DNA of 64,000 bases from Metaphire vulgaris (lineage: Eukaryota; Annelida; Clitellata; Crassiclitellata; Megascolecidae), in NCBI GenBank assembly GCA_018105865.1, contig CM030850.1:14926967-14990966 (forward strand), written 5' to 3'. Below are positions 37,601-49,400 of this stretch, piece after piece (position 1 is the stretch's first letter; every line of letters starts with the position of its first letter). The translations under genes were made by a program, and so were the position numbers. Under the pieces are notes generated by a model. The model was not told where the DNA came from, made no database searches, and saw only the letters and a list, made by a program, of their open reading frames with translations.

Positions 37601-39252
37601 TATAACTATGGTTGCACTGTCTAATGACGGCCAGTGACATCACTCCAAATGCCCTTCCTTGATCTGACTATTCCAGTTGTATTCAGGGCTGGAAAAAACT
37701 AGGCTTTTTAGAATTGAAATGTAGGTTTTTAGGTTTTAAAGTTTGGCATGTCAACATCTATAGACCCCTCTGTATTTTTGTAACATGTCAACACTCATAG
37801 ACCCTTCTCTATGTTGTTGTCACACATGTTCTGCTGTTTGTAGAGAGTAACAAACCTAAAGTGTTAAATATGGGATTTTTTCATTTTTATACATAATAAA
37901 ACCTAACAAACTAAAATTTGACTTTTTTGAAAAATCTAGATTATTTTAAATCACATTTTCCAGCCGTGGTTGTATTGACTGCATTAGTTGTATTAACAGT
38001 GCATTATTACAGTATACACAAAGGGTGTTTTCTCAATGCACCTTCAGAATCCTCATAATTGGTTAAAATATTTCTGCAGATACAGCTGTAGAGGTATCAG
38101 TGTGAGGCCTCATCTATGTTTCCTCTTTGAGCCACCAACCTTGCTTCTTGCCACAAACTGTGCCTGTATAAGCAGTGGCAAGATAACAAAGTTTAACTGT
38201 ATTATTGTTAGTTTCAAGATTCAAGTTTTATTGTTGCCATCTTCAGTTGAAATTTAGTTACAAATAACAAATTTGAAAAACCTTTTAATGTTAAAATTGC
38301 ATCACTTAAATTTACATCCATTAAACATTGACTTGATTTTAATTGCAGGGTTGCAGCATATTTTATTTGAAAAGATTTTGTCTGGAGTGTGTCAATGCTA
38401 ACAAAGATCAATTTCCAGCTGAAATCAATCTGGTAAATTATTTTCTCTAAAAATTTTCACTCAGTGTGAATGATCTACTGTACATAAAATGTCTACAGAG
38501 GCAGTCTTAGAAATGGTTGGACTATCTAGTTTCTGGCTGTTTTCAACAGGCAAAACAGTTTTATCTAAATATTAATCTTGATATAATGTCCCCAACCGTG
38601 CTGAAAGTCAGATGGAACTGAGTTCTGGCACCTTTTTGGACCATGAAAAATTTTTCCCCATAATTTTTCAAATTTTGTTCCAATATTGTAAAAGCACCGT
38701 GTACTTGTTGCAAAACTATTAAGCTAAGATTTAAAAAGCGCTATAGAAATGTAAATGATGGCTACCCATAGTTCGTTAGGGTTGCACCAAGAGAGTTCCT
38801 GCACCTTTTTTCACTGACTTTCAGCACTGGTCCCCAAGTACCTTTTGTAGTTTTTCATATTGTAAAATGTAAGGCATTCTTTTAGTAATATAGATTAACT
38901 GAACATTACCTTGTAACAATCTGTTTTTGTGGAAGAGGCTATTTCATGATATTTCCTCAGTACTTACAAAACAATTGAAAGCAAGCTTCATAAATATAGG
39001 CGTGAGAAATAGAGACAAATATATGATTCATTTGCTTTCTGACTGTCTGACATACCAATGCTTATACATTAGTTTCAAAATAATGATTCAATCTGCACCA
39101 TGTGCATACGTAAATGCCTGTATTTGTATGCATGAATGCAAAATAAAGCGTAATACTTTACGCTCTAATTAGTGTACGTAATAATAATAAAGATGTTCAG
39201 GAAATGCTGTGTTGCGTGTATTTAGGAACTAAAGAAGACTCCAAAGGAATGA
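31693..39252 (+). CDS. CDPF1: CDPF1, cysteine-rich DPF-motif protein, four exons
   Basis: Exons 31693-31802, 36990-37098, 38349-38432 and 39226-39252 join in phase (110+109+84+27 nt) into a 109-residue protein, slightly shorter than the roughly 120 residues I recall for the vertebrate protein. All junctions are GT-AG. Exon 1 has a C-D-N-C pair and Y-F-G-K-K-P-P. Exon 2 has the diagnostic R-D-P-F-T motif followed by S-H-C-A-I-C-N and V-L-C-V. Exon 3 has C-S-I-F-Y-x-K-R-F-C-x-x-C. Exon 4 adds eight residues and a TGA. These cysteine spacings match CDPF1. The family's molecular role is poorly known; paired CxxC motifs suggest metal binding. Intron 1 (5.2 kb) is filled with LINE and hAT debris. 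The gene is convergent with beta-catenin. Confidence 0.88.
31930..32205 (-). mobile_element. LINE 3' end, minus orientation
   Basis: Read on the minus strand, the segment encodes the typical ORF2 tail L-W-N-S-L-P-I-S-L-R followed by a stop, then 3' untranslated sequence with a GGCGCCATAGAAG motif and an ATTG tandem tail. It is 5'-truncated. It lies in CDPF1 intron 1. Confidence 0.75.
32205..33627 (+). mobile_element. CR1/L2-like LINE, reverse transcriptase fragment
   Basis: A 5'-truncated ORF2. Translation shows reverse-transcriptase blocks D-L-S-A-A-F-D-T-I-D-H, G-V-P-Q-G-S-V-L-G-P and the catalytic Y-A-D-D-T, then L-D-Y-C-N-S-L and P-E-L-W-N-S-I-P. One frameshift near 32743 breaks the frame; otherwise it stays open to the stop at 33455-33457. 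The 3' end carries AAGCGCTTTAGAAATTAACG and a TTAC tail, typical of CR1/L2-type elements. It lies in CDPF1 intron 1 and cannot be autonomous. Confidence 0.88.
33660..34316 (+). mobile_element. Second LINE fragment of the same family
   Basis: Begins within the reverse-transcriptase thumb region (Y-N-L-P-K-A-S-I) and continues to S-F-P-P and stop, like the preceding element. One internal TAA lies near 33883. The tail ends in TTTAC repeats. It is a more severely 5'-truncated, separately inserted copy. Confidence 0.85.
34317..35345 (-). mobile_element. LINE reverse transcriptase fragment, minus orientation
   Basis: On the minus strand it encodes F-D-L-F-A-A-F-D-T-A-D-H, V-P-Q-G-S-V-L-G-P and Y-G-D-D-T-Q, then N-L-G-V-I-F-D-S and further ORF2 sequence with several frameshifts and stops. 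It belongs to a LINE family different from its neighbours. Confidence 0.82.
35348..36030 (+). mobile_element. LINE 3' half, plus orientation
   Basis: Encodes L-G-I-L-L-D-E-N-L, R-L-D-Y-C-N-S-L-L, then W-L-P-V-R-K-R-I-H-Y and, after one frameshift near 35695, V-W-N-S-L-P-P-D-L-R and a stop. The 3' end carries an ATCTA tandem tail (about 36007-36035). It is 5'-truncated and abuts the minus-strand LINE. Confidence 0.82.
36393..36629. mobile_element. hAT-type miniature element in CDPF1 intron 1
   Basis: Ends CAGGCACATCGGAA and (inverted) CAGGCCCGTAGGAAG. Flanking octamers TTAGTGTA and CTAGTGTA match at seven of eight. It contains two copies of an internal box, including an exact GACAAGCAAAAAAGGTCATC at 36537-36556. 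Confidence 0.8.
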
Positions 39253-40415
39253 GAGAACAGGTCCAGTTCAGGATCTGATAGTTAACGAGTACACGGATTC
39301 ATTCAGGAGAGAGCAAGCCAAGATACAGAAGAAACAGATCACTACCGTACTGTTTATTGAACTTTGATTTCCTAACAGTTTACAGAACAAATACCCAAAT
39401 ACTTGCTTAGCAAATGTTTTGCCAGGCTATGGGTATGTGCTACTGACTGCTTTGTAGGATTGGCAGGAACTTGGTGATAGTATAAAATGTGCCGACGGGC
39501 CGAGCTCAAACCTCACAGAACTTTAAATAATGTTACTGTCTGGTTGTTCTTTATATTAAGAATGAGAAAAACAACGAATAAGTAGTTTCAGGTTAAAGGT
39601 TTTAAACATTTGAGCTGCTACATATTGTAAAATAACAGAAAAAACAATGCCTCCTAACTTAAGCACAATCACCAAGCAAACATAATGTCATGACAGTGCA
39701 AACACAAGAAAACAATAATAATCTACCCATCTAAATCACTAAAGGTCCAAATATATACTGTAACTTCATAGATAGTCCAAAAACCTCATTTAATTAAGCA
39801 GCGTCAAACAAAAACATATGCAGACTAGAAATCATTTGTCATTTGGTTTGGTTTAAACAGGACAAATCAGAAGCAAAATGGCATTTTACTGCAATATTTC
39901 AGACCTTTGTAAATGTAAACCAGCAAACACTGCAAAGATACTTTAAAATAGAAAGTATAAAAGTCAAAACTAAATCTAAGACCAATTCCACATATAAAAT
40001 GCATCGACATATAAACGATCAAAATAGATGCAGTGAAAACTACTAACAATCTCTTATGTTTACGATCAAGAAATCGTACTTGAAACGCCGTGTTAATTTA
40101 AATTGGGAGCCATTATGCTATGACTTACTTGAAATTGGTTAAGTTTCTTTAACATCAAGCCAAAATATTCTTAGCTACTATGTCCAACAGTTTAATGGCA
40201 CTAATATTTCTTAATAAGGAATGATTTGCACGTGTGTCATCCTGAACCGAATCAACAAAATATATATCCACTAGAAAATACCAGTTTGAAAATGATATGC
40301 ACTTGAACGGTTCAGAGACTTAGTCTTTGGCATCATTGGAAAATGTATTGTCTAGTTGTTATAACTAAGTCTTCTTAATCAGGGAACTTATCCCTGCTAG
40401 TCCATCGATCGTACT
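39253..40415. other. Convergent 3' ends of CDPF1 and beta-catenin
   Basis: The nearest canonical polyadenylation signal for beta-catenin (AATAAA on the minus strand) is at 39353-39358, which implies a 3' untranslated region of about 1.06 kb. It lies only about 100 bp past the CDPF1 stop. I saw no canonical plus-strand signal between 39253 and 40400. Nothing else recognisable. Confidence 0.45.
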
Positions 40416-43400
40416 CTACATCGCATCGTACCAACTAGAAGCATCTGATGAACCAGGTGGCATCATCTGGCGGTATGCCATAGGCTGCTTGTTAGGCAGT
40501 GGTGATGAGCTAAGCACAGGCAAAGAAACGGGTGTAAATACATTTCTGTGTGGCGTCATCTGCTGGCCAGGCGAAGACATGTGCTGGCTTCTCGAGAACG
40601 GTGGCTGAGTCATTTGTGAACCTGGATTACCCAAAGTCTGCAAACGCCGATCCATCAACAAGCCATCCAAGACGTCATAGTTCAAATTTGGATCAAGAGA
40701 GTCAAAGCCCATATTGTATCCACTTTCACCAGCTGTCTTCTGCTGTGCTGATGCTAAACACAGCATGAATTTCATGTGACAGTACACCAACTAAACAGAA
40801 GCTGGTTATACGATGCAGACAATACATTTACAAGCTTTGTGACATTATGAAGCACGTGATCAGACAGTGCAATGGAATGCACTAAGAGAAGCTATAAATG
40901 AGACTATTCAAACATTGTCACAAGTGATTTAAAAATCAATAGCGGCTGAGAAATCAAAATGTACTTCTACATACCACGATACGACATCAGTTGAGATTCA
41001 CCGCTTGACAAACCAGTTCCATAGCCCAATGCACTCGGGCCCCCCGCAGGACTGTGCACTACAGTACCTGGACCAGACAGTGACGGTCCAATGTCTTGGT
41101 GGCTTATGCCATATATGCTGTCGTGTGTATCGTATTCCTCCACACATAACATCTATAATAGTCGAAAACACTTTTCAAAGTAAATGCGGTATTTTCAATG
41201 GCAAATTTTTTACAAGAATGCTAACAGTGAAGATGACTGTAAAATGAAAAATCCATTAAAGTATTCATCATTGATGAACCTTATTTCAAAATAACAGACA
41301 AGAATTTTAATATGTCACTGTCACTACTATTAACATTCCAAACAAGATTTTGTGATTTCCAAGATTCTTCTTCTTCAGGTGCCCTGTCCAAAGACAGGTT
41401 CCATACCCCAGCATCACCACTCCTCTCTATCTTGAGCTTTTATCTTCAGGGCTGAATAATTGTATTTTTCCAAGATATCCAAGTCTAATTCTGCAATATG
41501 CAGCATATAATAACCTGCTTTGAATTTCCAGCTTGATCATGGAAGCTGCTGCCCATCGCATCTGTTGAGAATGGTTGTCTCATGTGACTTTTTCTATCAT
41601 TCAAACGAATAATGATCTTTGAGGCATGCGATGCTAAATTCAACAAAAATGATCAGCAAGGAATATCACAATCATTAATTTCATCATTTATATTATGAGC
41701 CAAAAACAAGATTCTCCAATTAAACTGGCAAATTTTTCATTGTTTCTCACTGCTGGATTCATATCAATGTTATCAGGAAAAGCAGAGGTGCTCGTTTTTC
41801 TTTATAGATTCCCATATAAATGTACGGTACTTCATTTCACAGATATCCTGCAATCTCTGTTTAATTAAATAAGTTATGGTGTATATATTTCGACTTAAGC
41901 CACATGTGGTTAACCAAACTTCACGAGTAACCCAGTCATCAATAGTTGGTGTGCAAATATAGTTTTCTTAGGAAGGTAACTTTAACAGGCAGCAATAGAA
42001 AATACTACCGTGTACTTTAAATGTCTAGATATTTGTTAACCTCTTTAGCGTTTGCCCCGAGCCCAGGACGTCCAAGATGGCGCCGCCTTATATGTTAGCC
42101 CCGAGTCCAGTTATCATGAACTTCACAGACCCGTATCTATATGTTTGCCCCGAGCTGAGCACGTCAAAAGCGATCTAGGCGTTTATTGACATATTCTGCG
42201 TTCAATGGCGCGGGAGCCAGTCTATTCCTAAAAATAGAATCGTAGTTGAGGCTGGAAGAGGGGGTCGTTGTTGTTGAAAAGATGGCGCGAGAAGAAAGAG
42301 GTTAGCGGCGGCTGAAGCTTTAGAAATGGTCATGGAATCGCCGAATCGGACGATGATCTCTCCGACCAAGACACCGACGATGATGTTATGTGGAGCGGAA
42401 GGAAACGAAAGTTCCGGGACATAAGACGGAGGAAGTGCGAGGTGAGGCAGTAGTTCCAATGGGACGTTCACTGGGGAGTCAGGTATGAAGGTCGACATTC
42501 CTCCCACCAAATCCCCATGGATTACTTCAAGTTATTTTTACCACGGAAATACTTGGGGTAATGCTGTTGAAACTAACAGGAAGGCAGCACAATTGCAGCA
42601 AGTAACCTTGGCCAGGCACTCAAGGTTGCTCAAATGGGAGGACGTGGGTATGGATGAGCTGCTAGTTTTCCTGTCTTTGATTATCTACCATGGGACCGAT
42701 CTACATAATTTTTGAACTGATCTGTTCCAAAGACACCCACCTACAACTGTACTGCTGAACCTAGGGGGGTCACCACTGAAAAATTTCTTTTATTGACCTT
42801 AGAAGAAAATTTTTGGCAGGGGTCATATTTTGGCCTGTAGAGTGGGCCAAACCCCAAATTTTCTTTTTTTGGCACGGATGGATGGTAAGTACAATAAAAT
42901 GCTAAACAATGATGCAAACCACATCCTTGTAGCTTCTATATAGACTGAAATATAGTAAGTTTAAAAAGTACATGTTCACAGTTCAAATGAACGCTTTCCC
43001 CCAAAATTAATTACACATATTGGTAACGTCTTGGAAAATTTTATTACACGCTAAAGGGGTTAAACAAAGTTTTTCTGCATTAGGGTATGCAATAAGTTAT
43101 TAAAGACATATTATTAATATATAACTGCTAAATAGGTCAGAATGTGTAGCTTCTTACACAGGCTCAAAAACTCTCGGGCTAAATTCACAAATGTGTTGAT
43201 CAACATGTACAAAGCAAAATAACTGAGTCCAAATATTTACTCATGTCCCTTTCACTCCATGTTAGTTAAACTATTACTACTCAATGTTTACAGGTGCTGA
43301 TAGCGGAAGCCAGTGCATTGGACAGGCTACTTGTCCATCAATGAAGGTCCATGGTCCACCCAATTAATTTCATTAATTATATCACCTTGTGACTCCATAA

Positions 43401-46400
43401 TCTTCCGTTTTGATAACTCTTTTTCTCAAAAATTAATTTCCCGCATATAAAGAGAAACGTTTGTCACGGACCTGTTGTTTCACAGGGCGACTGGACGAGC
43501 TTCGTGAGTCGGAAAACAGCCCCCTCCTTTTCTATGATCGCTGCCGATTCACTCTCCAGAGTCAACTCGCACAACAGACCGGTGACTACGCGCTGTATGA
43601 CGTGATAAGGCAGATAGAGCATCTGGCAACAGACAAAACCAGCAAGATCTTATCAGAATGCTCAGTGGACAATTTTGTCAATATACCACTGACGTGTTCA
43701 GAATCTTCATTAACGGATTAACTAATAGACGTATTATTGAAGTTCGGTCTTCCATAAACACTAGTATGTAACATATTAATAACGAATGAAGGCACTGGCT
43801 GAATATATATCATTTGAATATACATTACTTTCTTGAAGCTCATACCAGGCCATCAGGTATTCTACCACAGTTGGCATAAAAACATATCCATTTCAAAGCA
43901 GATAATAAGATGAATAGTAATGAATGACTATCAAAATTAATTCCATTCCTTCACATGATCCCTCTCTATCTTCACGTTAAGACATTTCCACCTACATAAT
44001 GCCAATCTTAGCAGTCTAGTTGAATGGAATTACTTGAATGAGCAGCGGAATACATCCAAGACCAGTGATGATCGAGCGACTCTGCTGCTCGTGAGCCATG
44101 ATGTGCAGGGTTCCAACCGAACCTTCGAGAACTTCGTCCATACGAACGCCGTCAACTACAACTCTGCCGCCTGGATTCTGATCTCCCGTCGCCTTCAGAA
44201 AGTGCAAACAAAAAAGACCACCAATTACATAAGACGTTACATAAAGTCCAAGACCTCCAATGTCATTCAACCCCCGATGGCACAACAGTTGCAATCCCCA
44301 ATCACAATCATTTCCTTTGGGGATGGACTCGGCTCAACATTATGCAATACAAACGGCCCTTAAATGTGACACCGTACAAATCAAAGTCTTTATTCTGAAA
44401 AGTGGTAGTCAAGAAATCAGTGGCATGCGTAAGGTACGGCAGAGGCAGGTAGGGCATAATCCCCGGGCACCATTTGAATGGGACGTCGAACTGTGAGTTG
44501 TTAGCCCTCTAATTTAATTTTCTGACCTCCACAATGGGCCCAAATACGATAGGTACACCTCTGCGTGAGATCAACAGCATTTAAATTTTTTTATTTACAC
44601 AGAAAATTGAAATAAAACATCTGCTGCGCATCTAACCTTCTGTAAGTCTTGGTACGTCCTCTTCATTATCTGAGCAATCTTTGAAATGATGTCGCATTCC
44701 CTCAGTGGTGCGATGTTCGCAGGAAGCAGAGCCAGATTACGAATCAATCCCATTACGGCCTTAATAAGAAGCCAACGGCTTGGCGGCTGAAGCAGCTGAA
44801 CGAGAATCGGGATGCCGCCACGAAGACGCACTGCATTCTGGGCCATTTCTGCCTCCGCATTACGACTTGTCAAGTGCCGAAGCGCACACACCTGAAACAA
44901 AATTACCACTTCAGCTGCTGGAATAAACAGTTTCTTGCAGAATCAAATGGACTTAATTCATTCACAAAACTCTTCAAAACAAAGCAATTACGATTGACAC
45001 CACTTCCTTAAATTTTGCAATATCCCAACCTATAGACTCAAGCACTATTCAACTCTCGAAGATGCTCAACATCATAACCATCTGACTGTATACCGTAAGA
45101 ATTATCATAGTAAATTTGTAATTTAAAGAATAATAATAATTATTATTATTATTTCGACATTTTCTATAGCGCTATAGCATAGCTTGATGCCAAAAGCAAG
45201 AGCACTTTACATAAATTGAAATGAAATGTTAAATAGACATGTCTTCAGTGCAACTGAAAACTGCGAATAACCAGTTAATAAGTTAAGAATCACAGAGAAC
45301 GAATCATACATTGACAACTGAGATAACCTACAGCAGGTTCTGTGATGTCTTCTTGATCAACGGCACATCTGATGATCTGAAGGAGAGCTTCAACTCCACC
45401 GGAGTGGCAAACGAATGCCTTGTTCTTCTGATTGTTGCACGTAAGATTCGAGAGAATTCCAGCGACGCATGACACAATGTGTGAATCTGGAGACAGCAAG
45501 AGGTGAACGAGTTTCTGAAGGAGACATTCGAGATTGTCCTGCAAAAGTACAAACCGACAAACACCATACAGCTCCAGTTAGAAAATACAAGACTTCTGCC
45601 TGAAGGAAACGAACCCACAGGTACTAAGAATATATTATATTCAACATAATGAATTAACAGCTAGATCACCAAATGTATTTATGTCCTTCATGACTTCTTG
45701 TGATCCAATCAGGTTTCACTTACAACAGGGAATGAAAGACAGCTTGAATATCAACAAAGATCCCATAAGAATTTACCAGCTTAGTTGCGGCATCTGAGAG
45801 ATTTCGGAGAGTCCAGAGGCAGTTCTGGACAAGCCGCTGACTACGATGTCCAAGATGAATGGCCAGTGCATTCATGCCACCTTAGAATACATTTACAGAA
45901 TCAACATTATAAATAAATTAATGTCTGCTGCCATAAAAACATGCCTATAGCAGTTTTATAGCATACTTCAAATACTCACCATGCGAATAACCAGTAAACT
46001 GGTTAATACGTTGAAAAGAAATGTCTAAACTTTGGCTATTAAAAAGTTGATTTAACAGAACTGTATGCATGCTGATGTAGAGATGGTGTAAATAACATCA
46101 ACTAGGAAAACACAGGTATAAAGAGGATTTTTACTTTACCAGTCATTACAAGCATTACAGAATAAAAGGAAAGCAATTTTGTTATTTTCATTGTTCCATT
46201 GATAGACTGACCGGCTTCAACGATTGCAAGTTTGTTCTTTGAACAAACAGAAAGAACCTTCAGCACACGTGAGGTTGTCCACAGAAGTTTTTCGTACACA
46301 TTCGTCTGCATTATGCGGACAAGTTCCTCAGGTCCATTGCATTCGAGAATGGCAAGCTGTATTAGATCAAACAAAATTGGAAAAAAAGTAAAAATTTTAC

Positions 46401-49400
46401 ATAAAATAACATCTATGTGCCTTTCTGGATGACTTACATTGTCTAATCTATTTCAGTCATTCAGTTATATGCAAATTTAAAACCAAATGGCCTTTCACTT
46501 AATGGCAAAGCCTTTAAGTTCGTTATGCATTTTTTGAAATATGGCCAAATGCAAACGACCTACTGCCTAATATTGAAATTAAAAACTATAAGATATTTAG
46601 TACGCCGCTTCTGATAAATAACAAGATAAACAACAGCAGAGAATCACATGCCTTGCTCTCCAAGTTCGAGAAGGCAAGCAGCTGCAGACAGTCCGTGGTG
46701 ATCGCAAGGAACTTTACGTTACAGTTACTGCTACGCAGCAGTGCCACCATCTGTCGCACTCCGCCTGCCTGTCGAACGGCATCCTTCGACCCGTCTTGAT
46801 GCAGCAACAGATTGTGAAGCGTTGTTATTACGTAGTACAGTACCGTATCCAAGTCAGAACTGCACAGGAAAAAAAAACGCAGTTTTCCTTACGCTGAGTA
46901 GCATAATTTGTTTCAATGGGAACAGCCACAATGGATTCAAAAACATTGCAACTTCAAAAGAAATAAGACAATTTAAGATGTCTTGTAACTATTAGCATAA
47001 TGTTTGAAAAACAGCAAATAATGACCATGTAGTTGAATAAATGACATAAATAAGTGATTCCTCATAAGAGCTGATTGATACATACAAGTAAGTAAGTAAA
47101 ATCTTGTGTATTTCTATAACACTTCCAAAAGCAGCACCAAAGTAGTTCCTTATTCCTAGGCGCTTAATCTTAGAACGAAGTAGTTATAGCCAAAGGTGGA
47201 GGTCATCCATACAGGGTCATTTAATCCAAAGGTATTTGTTGTCATCATCATTTAAAATGGTTTAAATCTATACTTATGATTATTATAGTATTTATCCACA
47301 ACTCCTACCTGAGCAGTTTCACCAATGCTTGAATTCCTCCCGATTTAAAGATCAGCACGAGACCCTTAGGTTCGTAGGAGAGATGATGAATGGAGCCAGC
47401 CATGCAGCGCAGGGTCTCATCGTCGGTTGTGGTGATCATACAGCGGATCATCGTGTGAACCATTCCGGGGGCACTGATGATCGCACCTCTGCTCGTCTCC
47501 TTCTTCGACAGCTGATGAATCATCGTGGCCGCCTGGCCGACAACGACGTGGTCGTTCTCGGTCAAGGCGGACGCAAGGCACGGTATCGCGTCGGACATCA
47601 GGTGTCTCGTGTCCTAAAGCCAAGGTGTCAAATTCATTTACTCAGGTGAAGAAGGTAATGGTTTGTCCATGCTCGAATCCAAGCATTGGGTTCGGTCTTA
47701 GGCACGCGGCGACATGTGTGGTATTACCTTATTAATCAGGAATAACCGGGTAGTTTGCCACTACTTTCTCTAAACCCATATCTACCTTCATGCCCCAATC
47801 CAGTCCTCATTTACAATTGCCCCCCTAGTTTGTGAAGGCTGAGAGCTCCAACAGGAGTAGATCCTGTTCCATCAGCATTCTGCTCTAGTATGTTAACAAT
47901 CTGAAATCTTCCCACTCATTTACTCAGATTGCTACTAAATAGGTCTCCAAAGAACTGTTACCACTGTGGAAATACAATTTCAGTTGCATTTTCATTGCCT
48001 GCATACAATGTGGGCACTACAATTTTAATGAACATGATACATAAAACTATCTTTGCTTGATACAAATAGAAGGCGAATCAGCACGTATCTAGGAGAAAAT
48101 GTTTAGGTTTTGATGATATCATCACTCGAGGCACGGAAGCATTTTCAAACTTTCGAAAATTACATAAGAAAACCTAAGCAAAATTGATTCCAACCTGCAA
48201 ATCGATAAGGTTGCAAACAGCATCTCTGAACAAAGCATCAGCAGTGTCACAAGTATCAGCAAACAGTGGTTGGAAGATGGCTCCTGGATTAACCTGCATT
48301 CCACCATCCAAAGGCGCTGGATAAAGCGGCACCGGTGCTTGACCGGGACAACCGTGCGTCATATCTGAAACTATAAAATATCAAAACTTAAAAATTTAAT
48401 CACTAACTTAAAATTTGCAAACTTCAGGATGGCGCCTTAGTGTCATCTGGAGGATCTGACACATGCTCTTCTAAAGCACGTGCATAAGATCAGAAAGACA
48501 CGTAGAAATTCAAAGACATCGTATAATCTGTACGTTAAAAGAGCAACTTCGTCAAAGTTTCAACATATCTAGACCTTAGAAAACACCCCAAATCTGATCA
48601 TGGTATAATTACTATTACTAACCAAGAGGAGGACCCAAGCCCAGTCACTATGCAACAACTTTTACTGAGTTGCTCGCATTTTAAATATCTCTCTGATAAT
48701 TGTTTTAACAAATATTATGTTCAATTTGACCACAGCACTTCACAGATGTCCTCGTAACTAAATACATATGTACCAACAGTGCTGGATTTAGGAAAAATGA
48801 GTCCTATGCCCGTTAAGCTATGAGGTCCCACACCTGGGCCCTTAAAGAGGTAGGCCCAGTAGGCCTAAAGAGGCAGTCAGAATATCATGTGTTACCTGAC
48901 TGATCATTATTTGAAAAATTCATCATAATTCTCTTTGCCAGGAAGATGGACCCCTGGCCAAGGAAGTTCTGTGCTTAATCACACATAAGCACAATGGTTA
49001 ATGTGCACAGCATGTGCCATCGTTTAAACTTACAAATTATACGATAAGCCATGGTTCTGAGTACGTCACATAAGTGCCATCGTTATGAGCATTGCGATCT
49101 TACCATCGGCTGACTGGGACCCATAGACAGGCTGCGGGAACTTAGCACTGAGATGTGCTTGACGATTGGCGACGTTCTCCGGCGTCTCTTCCACGCTCTC
49201 CAGGACGCCTTGTCTGCTGCTCACGGATGCTCTTCTGGTCGACATTCCAGAATGTATTCCAGAGTCCGTCAGGTACTGGCCCTGTTGCCATGCCAACGCC
49301 TGCTGCGCGCTGTCCATGGTCGGCAAATCGCCAAGGCCAGGAAATGACATCGGTGACACGCCAGGACCTGAAACCAAAGCACATTGGATGAGTCACAACT

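Noticed and set aside
42202..42510. Minus-strand 102-codon frame in the beta-catenin intron
   Set aside because: It lies opposite the piggyBac transposase remnant, whose plus-strand pieces match the family.
43461..43721. 86-codon plus-strand frame
   Set aside because: The minus strand carries a phase-consistent beta-catenin exon matching armadillo repeats 10-11, so the plus frame is a shadow.
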